Positions 1 through 9,873 of a stretch of DNA of 64,000 nt are shown here, piece after piece (the first letter of the stretch is position 1; each line of letters begins with the position of its first letter). Made by a program: the position numbers and the translations under genes. This DNA comes from Dipteris shenzhenensis (taxonomy: Eukaryota > Polypodiophyta > Polypodiopsida > Gleicheniales). The notes beneath the pieces were generated by a model. That model was not told the origin of the DNA and ran no database searches. It was given only the letters and a program-made list of their open reading frames with translations. The stretch lies in NCBI GenBank assembly GCA_047967505.1, contig CM106541.1; one strand, given 5' to 3'.

Positions 1-1236
1 GGACTGGAGCGGAGCGAAATCCTCCGTATGTCATGCCCCCCTGGCTGGTGCATAGCCGGTGATGGGACGCTGATGCCCGTCAAGGGGTGCCGTGCGTCTC
101 GGTCTCCTGGACGAGGCTCGATGCAATTGACTCCCATGGGACGTATCCCGGGTCTAAACAATGACGGGAGGTCCCCCAAAGTGATCTGTGTGTCCCCTCG
201 ATGTCTCGTGTGTCGTGTTGCGATCGTCGGGTCAAGGTCTCTGTCGCGTCGATGGCTAGAGACTGGACGATCAATGTCACTCGATGGAAAGAACTCTGTG
301 ATCCTGCTGTGAGAGGTATCTGATGATGTGGCCAAGCCCCGCCGTCGCCTGAGTAAGTACTCTCTATGTCGGATTCCCTCGTGAATGAAGGCCGCGAGGC
401 ATCTCTAATCTGGGTAGGCGAGGAATTTGGAAAGGAGCCCGGAGCCGTCTCTAAAGAGGCAATGGTAGCGACCTCAGATCTCGTAGTACACTGGGCACCT
501 GAAAATAAAATGCTCCTCCGACTCAACCTCCTGACAGTCGCACAATATGCATAAGCGATGCTCCCTAGGAATCCCCTCTGCTCTGCCGCTCTCTATGCGG
601 AGGCGGTGTGATGATACCCGAAACTGTCCGATGGAGATCCGTAGTGAGTGAGGCATATGAAGCTCAGTGTACCTCGATGGTGTGATGAATCCCTCCTCCG
701 AAATGCGAAGACAGTAATCTCAATAGAAACTCAGCTTCACTGGAAGCTCCCTCGGCTCCAACCAGGTCCTAAAGGTGTGTAGCTGCAGGAGATCCTCTCG
801 AATGACCTGGTTGGTATGTGGCCCAATCGGGATGGTGGGTGGGAGTACCGAAGGGGCATCTAAACTGTACTGAAAAGGAGGCATCCTATCGATGTGGAAC
901 CCTAGTCTCACAAACCATCTGTAAGTTCGTGCATACCAGCATCGCTCGTCTCCCTCTACTGCCAACCTCATGGAGGAATCGAGAGCCAACCATGGCAACC
1001 TCTGTCTCCCTGATGTGCAGTCCCCATATGATCTAACCCGGTGTAGATATGTGATGGTCTGAAAGGCTGCATCTAGCTGGAGTGGAGAGGCACCAAACTC
1101 GGCCTAAATGATGTGATGTGGTACAGACGGTTTCCCCCGGATCATCCGTGAGAGCATGAGGATCTATAAGCGCTCCACCCGTGTCCACTCTATCTCTGAC
1201 ATGTCAGGCCCCCAACAAGGGCTGCCATACATACCG
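1..1236 (-). pseudogene. LINE A ORF2 C-terminal part (zinc finger), broken
   Basis: This is the distal part of the LINE A ORF2. At 474-656 the minus strand reads a block with the pattern C-x2-C, then H-x4-C ending in HFIFRCPVYYEI, which is almost the same as in LINEs B and C. Upstream (720-1100) the frame gives the conserved thumb-like region seen in the other copies, for example LLQLHTFRTWLEP. Several frame changes break the reading, so this is a pseudogene. Bases 1-470 continue into the Arg-rich tail region in a shifted frame. The block stops exactly at the Ty3 insertion (target duplication TACCG at 1232-1236). Confidence 0.75.
1232..1236. repeat. Target-site duplication TACCG, left copy
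   Basis: TACCG stands directly before the TG that opens the left LTR. The same five bases follow the CA that closes the right LTR at 7581-7585. A 5-bp duplication is the usual size for Ty3 integrases and proves a single insertion event into LINE A. Confidence 0.95.
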
Positions 1237-2132
1237 TGTCACCACAATGTAAATATCCTAAGTCAAAGTACAGTTGACCATTTATTTGATCATAATTAAA
1301 GAGTTTTATATGTGTTAATTACGGTCAAAGAGTTATTCTAATGGTCAAAGATACTTGACTCTAGTCAAGTAAACCTGACTGCGGTCAGAGAGTGTTGACT
1401 TCGGTTAACAAGACTTGGCAGGCGCCAAGAGGGGTTAACCCCGGTTAACCAAGATGTGCCAACCTTGGTTGGAGAGACTTGGCTATAATTAAGGCGCCTT
1501 GACCCTTGGTCAAAGCTCTTTAATTATAATCAAGAGTGTTGACTCCGGTCAACCAGAGAAAATATATATATATTTATTTGTATATATATTTGTTTAGACG
1601 TGCACATGTGTTCAGTGGGGACGCCCACCGTGACTAGGATTAGTCCACAATGTGTTATTTGCATGCAAAGCGCTAACAATTAATGGGTACCATAGTGGTG
1701 CGCTTTAATTAATTGTTGCAGGTACTAGGAAGGATTATTTTTCCTAAGCGAAATGGGAGCCTGACAAGCACCTAGGAAGCGGTTCGTGTGACCGAGAGCC
1801 TTGAAGACTCCAGAATGGCCCTTAGTGGCTTGTAATAAGATTTAGTCTAGATTTTAGACAAGTGGCATGTTGCCAATTTGAATGGGGCTTGAAGTTCTTG
1901 TAAAGTAAGGATTTCTTTTCACGTTTCAGAGAGAGAGACTTACGAGACAACTCTATGCTGATCTTCTGTAACAGAATTTCTGAAAGTAATAAAGACCTTC
2001 GGGGGGGTCCAGCCCGACAATTTGTCCTGGGCCCTAGTGTTTGTTCAGAGAGAGGGAGTGAGGGAGAGCCTTTGGAGAGTTAATTCCCGTCGAAGAAATA
2101 AAGTAAAAGCTGTTTCGTCAATTACGGTTTCA
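1237..2132 (+). repeat. 5' LTR of Ty3-A
   Basis: The 896-bp terminal repeat opens with TGTCACCACAATG and closes with TTACGGTTTCA. The first 320 bp (U3) are packed with TTGAC/GTCAA pentamers and GGTTAACC palindromes. A TA-rich stretch at 1561-1590 and an AATAAAG signal near 1990 suggest promoter and poly(A) functions, though these were not tested. It differs from the right LTR by a few substitutions and one 1-base indel. Confidence 0.95.
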
Positions 2133-2133
2133 T

Positions 2134-2149
2134 TGGTATCAGAGCCTGG
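2134..2149 (+). other. Primer binding site for initiator tRNA-Met
   Basis: TGGTATCAGAGCCTGG starts one base after the 5' LTR. This is the plant retrotransposon primer site complementary to the 3' end of initiator methionine tRNA. Confidence 0.93.
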
Positions 2150-3413
2150 GATTCGCCATCTTTTCAGGTGGTGACGATCCAAGAAAGGCTGAAGGGTGTT
2201 TGGTTGGGTAATCAAAAGATTATCGGACCTTTAAATGTTCTATTTTGCCTGTTGCAAATTCCGTCCAAACAGTGGACAACGAGATTCTGGCTCTCAAGTT
2301 TTAGTTTTCAAATGATTGGTGACCACCTACCCTCGGATGCACCGACGAAGGCTATACGCAGGACGGTGACCAGGCAAAGTACGAAGGTTCATACGGTCCT
2401 TCAGTTAGTAAGCTAAACGAGGAGTCGGGGGCGTGGGCTTCAGTCATTCCTTGGAGAGATATTTGTGCAAACAATTGCGTGACGCATCGGGTGGGACAGC
2501 GATACCTTCACACACCGGTTAGCTGGTTCGCTGGCTGACGGAAGACCATCGCCTCTCCAGAGACGTAAAAGCCCGCGACGCGCGACGACGATCAGCCCAT
2601 AACCAAGGTTTGGGCAGGCTTGCAGAGCTGACGTGGCGGATGGAGCGATGGGCTTGATGACGTGGCACTGAGATGCTGGCAGATAGCTCAGCAGACACGT
2701 GGCACACAGGTGACATGGCGTCCGCATGTGCAGGAGCTGACGTGGCAGTACATGTGGCAGCCAGCTCAGCAGATGACGTGGCATGCACGTGTGAGATGAC
2801 CTGGCATTCTGACAGGTGACATGGATGCTGACATGGCTGACCAGGGGTTAATCTAACTCAACCTTGGTTAGAGGTCCAGTTAGTTGACCCAACCAGACCA
2901 GTCTGGTCACTGTAACCAGACTGTGGCCAGTCTAGTTAGTCCAGTTGCAGACTGACCAGACTAGAACCAGTCAGTCTGGTTAGAGTAACTAGCCAGTTAC
3001 TCATCTGGTTACTGTTTTCACCCCAAAAAAAAAAAAAAAAGACAGTTGCAGAGACAGTTTTGGCTATCAATTTTCACCTGCCTGTCAGGCTTTTACTGTC
3101 AGAAAAGTAGCAGAAAACCAGAGAAAAGCAGAGAAAAACAGAGATTTGCAGAAAAAGAGTATGCATGCCTTTGAGCAGTAAAAAGAGGGAAAAACAGATG
3201 CCTTTTGAAGCCATCTACAGCAGCCAGAAAAGGGCAATATAGTTGATGATGCTTTGACAACTGTGTGGGTACATGCCTTGAACTGACAGCCAGTACTGGC
3301 ATAGATTGTGAATGCAAAACACCTCTTGTTGAGGTACCTTTTCTGTTGGAAAAGCAAAGGTAGTGTGCATTAGTTACTTGCACAGTGTGAGAAAAATCTG
3401 CAGATCTCAGAAT
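2150..3413 (+). other. Long untranslated leader of Ty3-A with short-motif arrays
   Basis: About 1.26 kb lies between the primer site and the gag ATG, with no convincing ORF. It holds two distinct arrays. At 2629-2840 the 9-mer TGACGTGGC occurs perfectly four times (2629, 2658, 2738, 2774), with several near copies such as TGACATGGC. At 2850-3020 short inverted units of the type CCAGTC/GACTGG and CTGGTTA recur. An A-run of about 16 bases sits at 3026-3041. No function is proven; long leaders of this kind can carry packaging or translation signals. Confidence 0.6.
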
Positions 3414-4680
3414 ATGGATCAATCACCTATCCAGTGGGATTCTCAAGATAGGGATGTGCATCCAAGACAGAGGAATGTGCCGCAAACTCAACAAGAATTT
3501 GAACAAATGGTACGCACTCGTATACAAGAGCTGGAAAATCTAAAAAGGGATCCCAGGGCTCAGCATTTGTTTCCAGCAGAAGCTATGCCTAATCCAGTAT
3601 ATGACGTGCCAATGCCAGAGGCACACTCTCGTGTACAGTCTGAGAGAGAGAGATCTCATAGATCTCATAGGAGACGGTCCCATAGTAAAAAGAGATCGAG
3701 GCATCGTCACCGATCTCCTAGTCCATCACCGTCTACCTCGAGTTCGACTTCTGTGTCTTCTTCTTCCTTATCAGATAAACCATCCAGGAAAAGAAGGAAA
3801 CATGAGAAGTCTGGGAAGAGAAAGTCTTCCAAAGTGACCAAGGAATTTAAAGAGGGAGGAAAATCTGTCAAGTTTATGACCTACAATGGACAGTATGGTC
3901 ATACAGACAAAGCATTGCAGTTTATCAGACAGTTTGATGCTGCATTCGGTACAGAAAAATTTTCAGAATCCTCCAAATTAAGAATGGTCAACAGCAACGG
4001 CTAGTGCATGGTGGAGTGCACTGACCACAGATGGGTCAGCCCCAAGAAAGTGGAAGGGCTTCAAGAAAGCCTTCTACCAGCAGTTCATGCCTAAACAGTT
4101 TAGAGACCATGTTCTTCAAGACTGGGACAGCTTGCACATGGATGCAGGAGATACAGTGGATGGGTACAACCAAAAGTTCTGGGATGCTTATTTGCAGGTT
4201 GCACCGTTCAAAAAGATCTCCAAAGGTACCCAGATGAGAAAGTACAGAGCAAGTCTCACTCCAAGAATTCAGGCAGTAGTGAATGCTTTGGGGGCAAAGA
4301 ATATTCAAGATCTTATGCATTCAGCCTCAGTAGCGAGTCTTGTGCCGCTACAAGATCCATCTACAGTGCCATCCTTGCATGCAGGACGTGCTGATAAAAA
4401 GAAATCTGATTTTATAAAATCAGAAAAGAAAGAGTTCCCCAAGGCTAAAAAGAAAGGATTTCGGTCTCAGAAGCCGAGGGGTACTCAGTTCTCAAAGACC
4501 TGTAAGGGCAAATCTATATTTACCCCTGAACAGATAGCGGAATTCCGTAGAGATGGGAAATGCTTCAGGTGCGGTAAAGAGGGGCATGTGGCTGCCCAGT
4601 GCCCAGAAAAGCCTTCATCATCGAAGGGAAAAGAGGCAGAGAAGCCACGAGGACCGCAAAAGCCAATGGCGGGGGGTATT
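3414..4680 (+). pseudogene. Ty3-A gag (RS-rich N-terminal part, capsid, zinc knuckle), frameshifted
   Basis: Gag packages the element RNA into cytoplasmic particles. The ATG at 3414 (MDQSPIQWDSQ) fits best. Residues of about 75-140 (3639-3840) are an Arg/Ser-rich stretch with RSRHRHRSPSPSPS, followed by a basic patch. The reading frame ends at a TAG at 4002-4004, and the capsid-like domain continues in another frame from about 3984 (ARAWW-like motif region, then [12 protein letters not shown]), so there is a small indel at about 3984. A CCHC knuckle, [14 protein letters not shown], lies at about 4561-4602. The RS domain is unusual for Gag. The frame then runs on into protease. Confidence 0.85.
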
Positions 4681-5892
4681 CCTGATATACTGGGTCATGC
4701 TTTGAACCAAGAAGAACAAGAATTGCTGCTATCATGGGGCAAAGTTAGAGACCAGCAAGCGCTAATTTTATTTGATCCAGGGGCTACTGATAATTTCATA
4801 TCAGAGGATCTAGCCCTGAGGCTGGGAATAAAGACGGAAGAGTTAGGCAGGGCTTTGGATGCCGATCAAATGTTTTGTGGGAATCCTGTGCCAGTTACTC
4901 CCTTGATAGGGAAGCTCCGTCTACATGTTCAGAATTATGTGGATCAGGAAGACTTCTTCATTTCTCCACTGAAACATTATGATGTAGTTTTGGGGATGCC
5001 TTGGTTTCACCGCAAGGCAGTGAAGTTGACTCTTCCTGAAAGAGTGCTGGAATTTGTACATAGGGGGAAAAATCAGCGTGTAATTGCCAGGAATAAAGGG
5101 GACACTATCCCCATTGTATCTGATGTTTCATGCGGTAAAGCAATAAAGTCTGCAATTTCTGCGTACATGGTTTTTGTAAAAGAAAAAGAGACTGATATGC
5201 ATGCTGAAATGAATGATGCAGACAAAGATAAGTTTCAGTTTTTGGTAAACTTTAAAGATTGCTTTTCTGATGTTTTGCCAGGGGAGTTACCCCCAGAGAG
5301 ACCAGAAGATCATCAGATAGAGTTAATGCCTGGTAGTGAGCCACCAAACAGACCCCCTTATAGAGTCAGTGCGACTCAGAGAGAGGAGATTATGGCTCAG
5401 GTACAGGACTTGCTGTCCAAAGGCTTGATTCAGCCCAGCTCGTCTCCTTTTTGTTCCCCTGTACTGTTAGTACAGAAGAAAGATGGTTCATTCCGTATGT
5501 GTGTTGATTATCGCGCACTGAACAAAATGACCATCAAGAATAGATTCCCTATTCCGCGTATTGATGATGTCTTGGATCAGTTAAATGGAGCTTCAGTTTT
5601 CAGCAGGATAGACTTAAAGAGTGGCTACCACCAAGTGAGGATACAACCTCAGGATGTGCATAAGACAGCATTCCGCACAACATTTGGGCTGTATGAATAC
5701 TTAGTGATGCCTTTTGGGTTGACAAATGCTCCAGCCACATTCAATAGAATGATGGATCGCATCTTCCGGAAGTACAGGCATTTTACAGGTACTTTCTTTG
5801 ACGATATCTTAGTTTTTTCTAAGACAGAGGAAGACCACAGAGAACATCTTGCTATAGTGTTTCAAGAGCTGAGAAATCATCAGCTCTATTGA
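4681..5892 (+). pseudogene. Ty3-A protease and reverse transcriptase, truncated
   Basis: This is the same open frame as the second half of gag, with no break from 4087 to 5892. A retroviral-type aspartic protease site, [11 protein letters not shown] (D-P-G-A), lies at about 4766. RT follows with [37 protein letters not shown] and the catalytic FFDDILVFS at about 5793-5820. The usual residue before the two aspartates in this family is L, here F. Translation ends at TGA 5890-5892, immediately at a deletion junction, so the thumb and RNase H are absent. The protein is inactive as a complete polymerase. Confidence 0.93.
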
Positions 5893-6673
5893 AGTAGCAA
5901 ATTCTACCATTTTGGATATGCTAAAATGCTACGTGGGTGACCAGAGTTCAGACTGGGAAAAGTACCTACCCTTAGTAGAGTTTGCTTACAATAATACAGT
6001 ACATAGCTCTACAGGGAAAGCCCCTTTTGAAGTCATATATGGGAAGGTGATTTTGCCACCTATATTGAGGACTAAAGATGAAATATTTGCAGCTGATCAG
6101 TTTGTAAGAGACCTCCAGACAGCTTACAGCCAAGTCCGGACAGCAATTGAAAGGTCTCAAGAGAAACATAAAAGGGCTGCAGATAAACATAGGAGACAGC
6201 TAGATCTCAAGGAAGGGGACTGGATACTTTTGAGGTTTGAAAAAGCTAGGCTCCGCAAGTTTAAAGGCAAACAGAAAGTGTATGCAAAGTTATCTCCCAG
6301 ATACTATGGCCCTTTCAGGGTTACAGAAAGAATAAATGAGGTTGCATACAGATTAGCATTGCCAGAGCATTGGAGGATTCACAATGCATTCCATGTGAGT
6401 CTTCTAAAGAAATTTCAAGGACCAGAGCCTACAGAACCAGTTTCAGAGGATCCACCAGAAGTGGATGAGCTGGAGGAAGTCCTTCAGCCAGAGCAAATTG
6501 TGTACCATACTGTACGTAAAGGCCCTCAGGGTAAGGAATTTTACAGGTATCTTGTAAAATTCAAGAATTATACGGCATTAGATGCCAAGTGGATGGACGA
6601 AGACATGTTATCCGATCATCCACAGCTTTTGGATGTTTACAAGGAAGCTTTTCAGTTGAGGTCAACTGAATAG
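5893..6673 (+). pseudogene. Ty3-A integrase C-terminal part with chromodomain-like tail
   Basis: From about 5893 the frame reads the last helix of the integrase core (EFAYNNTVHSSTGKAPFE), then the basic linker and SH3-like domain (YYGPFRVTERI, HNAFHVSLLKKF) and a C-terminal YRYLVKFKNYTALDAKW block. That block resembles a chromodomain (compare YLVKWKGY..ATWE in the family). Chromodomains steer integration to marked chromatin. The H2C2 zinc finger and the DDE catalytic residues are missing, so this is a dead remnant. The stop TAG is at 6671-6673, just before the polypurine tract. Confidence 0.9.
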
Positions 6674-6685
6674 AAGCCGAGGGGA
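6672..6685 (+). other. Polypurine tract of Ty3-A
   Basis: AGAAGCCGAGGGGA directly precedes the right LTR. This is where plus-strand DNA priming starts in LTR retrotransposons. Confidence 0.8.
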
Positions 6686-7580
6686 TGTCACCACAATGTA
6701 AATATCCTAAGTCAAAGTACAGTTGACCATTTATTTGATCATAATTAAAGAGTTTTATATGTGTTAATTACGGTCAAAGAGTTATTCTAATGGTCAAAGA
6801 TACTTGACTCTAGCCAAGTAAACCTGACTGCGGTCAGAGAGTGTTGACTTCGGTTAACAAGACTTGGCAAGCGCCAAGAGGGGTTAACCCCGGTTAACCA
6901 AGATGTGCCAACCTCGGTTGGAGAGACTTGGCTATAATTAAGGCGCCTTGACCCTTGGTCAAAGCTCTTTAATTATAATCAAGAGTGTTGACTCCGGTCA
7001 ACCAGAGAAAATATATATATATTTATTTGTATATATATTTGTTTAGACGTGCACATGTGTTCAGTGGGGACGCCCACCGTGACTAGGATTAGTCCACAGT
7101 GTGTTATTGCATGCAAAGCGCTAACAATTAATGGGTACCATAGTGGTGCGCTTTAATTAATTGTTGCAGGTACTAGGAAGGATTATTTTTCCTAAGCGAA
7201 ATGGGAGCCTGACAAGCACCTAGGAAGCGGTTCGTGTGACCGAGAGCCTTGAAGACTCCAGAATGGCCCTTAGTGGCTTGTAATAAGATTTAGTCTAGAT
7301 TTTAGACAAGTGGCATGTTGCCAATTTGAATGGGGCTTGAAGCTCTTGTAAAGTAAGGATTTCTTTTCACGTTTCAGAGAGAGAGACTTACGAGACAACT
7401 CTATGCTGAACTTCTGTAACAGAATTTCTGAAAGTAATAAAGACCTTCGGGGGGGTCCAGCCCGACAATTTGTCCTGGGCCCTAGTGTTTGTTCAGAGAG
7501 AGGGAGTGAGGGAGAGCCTTTGGAGAGTTAATTCCCGTCGAAGAAATAAAGTAAAAGCTGTTTCGTCAATTACGGTTTCA
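6686..7580 (+). repeat. 3' LTR of Ty3-A
   Basis: The 895-bp copy matches 1237-2132 with about seven differences by eye, including one 1-base deletion. It is followed at 7581-7585 by TACCG, the second copy of the target duplication. The AATAAAG poly(A)-like signal is near 7437. Confidence 0.95.
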
Positions 7581-7585
7581 TACCG

Positions 7586-9872
7586 GCTAGTCGGACCAAG
7601 GAGTCGAAGAGAAGAGCCTTGGTCCGAGGGTCCTGGAAGTGGGAGTGAAAGCATTGTCTCTCTAGCCGAGCCAGTGAGGCATATCCCCTGCTCCTGCATC
7701 GCTGGTCTCATCGTGAAGATCGAGCCGGAGAAGATGACCCCCAAGTAAGTGTATGAGGATACGATCTCAACTGGTGACCCACCCAAAGTAAAAGTAAACT
7801 GTTTCCGTTGCATGTTTGCTCGAGAGGTGTTAAAGATCATGACCTTGGTCTTGCCAAGGTTGACCTCCAAATCATGGGATAAACAAAAAGCCTGCAGTGC
7901 ATCCAGGTGTCGCTGGAGCCCCTCGGGTGTGGACGACAAGAGTGCCACGTCATCTGCATAAAGAAGAATCCTGATGATGATCCCGGCAAGTGAGCAACCG
8001 GTCCCTCCGAACGTCCCCATGAAAGTCTCAAGCTCATCGATGTAGAGGCCAAATAGGGTCAGTGATAAGGGACAACCCTGTTTGACCCCTATGGTACTCA
8101 GAATCTCATCTGTCCAACCTGTGCCTATACGAACTCGGCTTGAGACTCTCTCATACACTGCCATGACTACCTAGATGATCTCCTGATCAAATCCCAGTGT
8201 CTGTAGGCATGTGATAAGACGAGCTCGAGGTACTGTGTCAAAGGCTTTGCGGAAATCCACAAAGCAACAGTATACCCTCTCCTTCCGTGATCTGGCCTCC
8301 TCAATGACACTCCTAAGTGCGAGTATGTGATCCATAGTCCCATGGTCTCGCCTGAAACCGGCCTGACCCTCTGCTCTGAGCCCTCTCATCTCTACGAACA
8401 GGCTAACCGATGCATCCAATACAGCTGCATAGATCTTGGACATCACATGTCCAATCATGATAGTCATGTAGTTACTCGGGTCCATGGGATCCCCTACCTT
8501 GTGGATGGGGGTGATGGTGTTGAGTGTCCAAGTGCGGGGGAAGCCAAGGCAAACAGCGTCGTTGAATAGCTTTGCTAGTATTGGGGCTAACGTGTCGATC
8601 CCATATGCGATAAACTCAGTGCATAGCCCCTCGTGATCCTTAGCTCGGCCATTGTGCAGTTTCAATGTTGCGTCCTTGACTTTCCCTCTGGTGAACAACG
8701 TGCAAGTGGTGGGACGAGGTGTGTGTATGAGGTCTGGAGTGGGTGGGTGGGACATCATATAGATGGTGTGCATATGTGTGCCAGACTCTTGTGTCGGTGA
8801 GGGGTGATGGGGACCTACGCTCAAGGAATCTCAGCCAAAAATCCTTAGAGTTGTTGATGTACAAGATGTGCAGCAGCTCCTCCTCATTTTGACGAAGAAA
8901 AGCCTGCTTCTTCCGACATATGAGACGTCGATACTTGCGTACCGTGTCTGGTGTGTTCGGGAGGTGACATCTAGTTTCAAGTCGAAGCTGCCGGCGATAA
9001 GCCTTGCACTCCGCATCGTACCAATTGTTGCAGGGTACAGAACCAAGAGGTGGTGGTCTAGTGGACCGTGTGGTGTGGGGAAAGATTTGGAGGGCAGCCT
9101 CGTGGAGTGTGCGACTAATCAGGGCAGCACGGTCCTCTATGAGTGGTATGTGATCGATGTAGGTTAGGAGTCTGTTTAGGCGTCCAGAGTAGGCCGGTGA
9201 GAGGCTGTGATCAAAGTGTATGTCGTGGTAGGTGTCGTGCTTCCTATGTGGTGTGTGTCGTGTGGCTAAGCATGAGGTGGCGATAGTGAAGAATAGGTAT
9301 GTGTGATCAGCTCCTGGAGGGAGTGGTGCTACGGTGAAGTCGGTGATACATGAAGTGAAGGTAGGGGATCCCATAATGTAATCTACTACACTGGTGCCCC
9401 CCCCATGTGGGAAGCAAGTAAAACCACCTGAGGAGGGCCATAGGTCGAGCCCGTTGTAGATGATGAGATCATGCATCCTGCCCAAATCAAGGAGCGCGTG
9501 TCCATATGGTGTAACAGGCCCGTGTCGGTCCGATGAGGTCCTAGTCATACCTGCTCTGCCTAGGTCCATGTCTGGAAGCATGATAGAGTCGTCTCGGAAG
9601 TCCAAGAGTGGTGCCTGTCGCGTACTCGTCCTGGCGTTGAAGTCCCCAACAAGGAGAACTTCCCCGCGGGCTGAAAGGTCTGGGATATCCTGATGTAATG
9701 GTGCATATGGAGATATCTCACCCTCTTCTCGTGCCACTTTGGCGAAGTGGGATGTGTCTGGCGGGAAGTAGCATATTGCTATGAAAAGGTCACGGGTGTC
9801 TGTGCGTCGGATCCAGATCCACATGAATCGGCAGTGTGCGTCCTTCCTCTCAATGGAGATGGCTCCAGCAAG
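7586..9872 (-). pseudogene. LINE A endonuclease and reverse transcriptase, broken
   Basis: Read right to left. An APE-type endonuclease at about 9872-9000 carries VGDFNAR, an FPHGGG loop and GADHTYLFF. The linker has NNSKDFWLRFLE. RT follows with GRAKDHEGLCTEF, CCFVDFRKAFDTVPR, GVKQGCPLS and an intact catalytic LLYADDVALLS at about 7960. A frame change occurs at about 8700-8770 and an in-frame TAG at 8168-8170 replaces a tryptophan conserved in LINEs B and C. The 5' start of the endonuclease is missing. The Ty3-A insertion removes the link to the zinc-finger part at 1-1236. Confidence 0.88.
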
Positions 9873-9873
9873 A

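Larger units (their letters stand above)
1237..7580 (+). mobile_element. Ty3-A: Ty3/gypsy chromovirus-like element with an internal deletion
   Basis: A 6,344-bp LTR retrotransposon, with LTRs at 1237-2132 and 6686-7580, target duplication TACCG, an initiator-tRNA-Met primer site, a polypurine tract, gag, protease, part of RT and the integrase C terminus with a chromodomain-like tail. The end of RT, RNase H and the integrase zinc finger and catalytic core are missing at one clean junction (5889-5893). It therefore cannot move by itself. The two LTRs differ at only about seven positions by eye, so the insertion is young and the deletion copy may have been mobilised in trans by an intact relative. 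Confidence 0.95.
1..9872 (-). mobile_element. LINE A: APE-type non-LTR retrotransposon, split by a Ty3 element
   Basis: Two minus-strand blocks (7586-9872 and 1-1236) read as one non-LTR element once the Ty3 insertion at 1237-7580 and one copy of its 5-bp target duplication are ignored. The right block encodes endonuclease and reverse transcriptase; the left block encodes the C-terminal zinc-finger region. The element is 5'-truncated at about 9872, where it abuts an opposite-strand relative, and its 3' end lies left of the window. It is clearly related to LINEs B (9874-12587) and C (17189-29236) but is a diverged subfamily. The clade is not assigned; the APE-type endonuclease is visible, and RTE- or I-like membership is only a guess. 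Confidence 0.85.

Noticed and set aside
7470-7748. Plus-strand ORF across the right LTR end of Ty3-A
   Set aside because: It joins LTR and LINE A antisense sequence across the insertion border and is a shadow.
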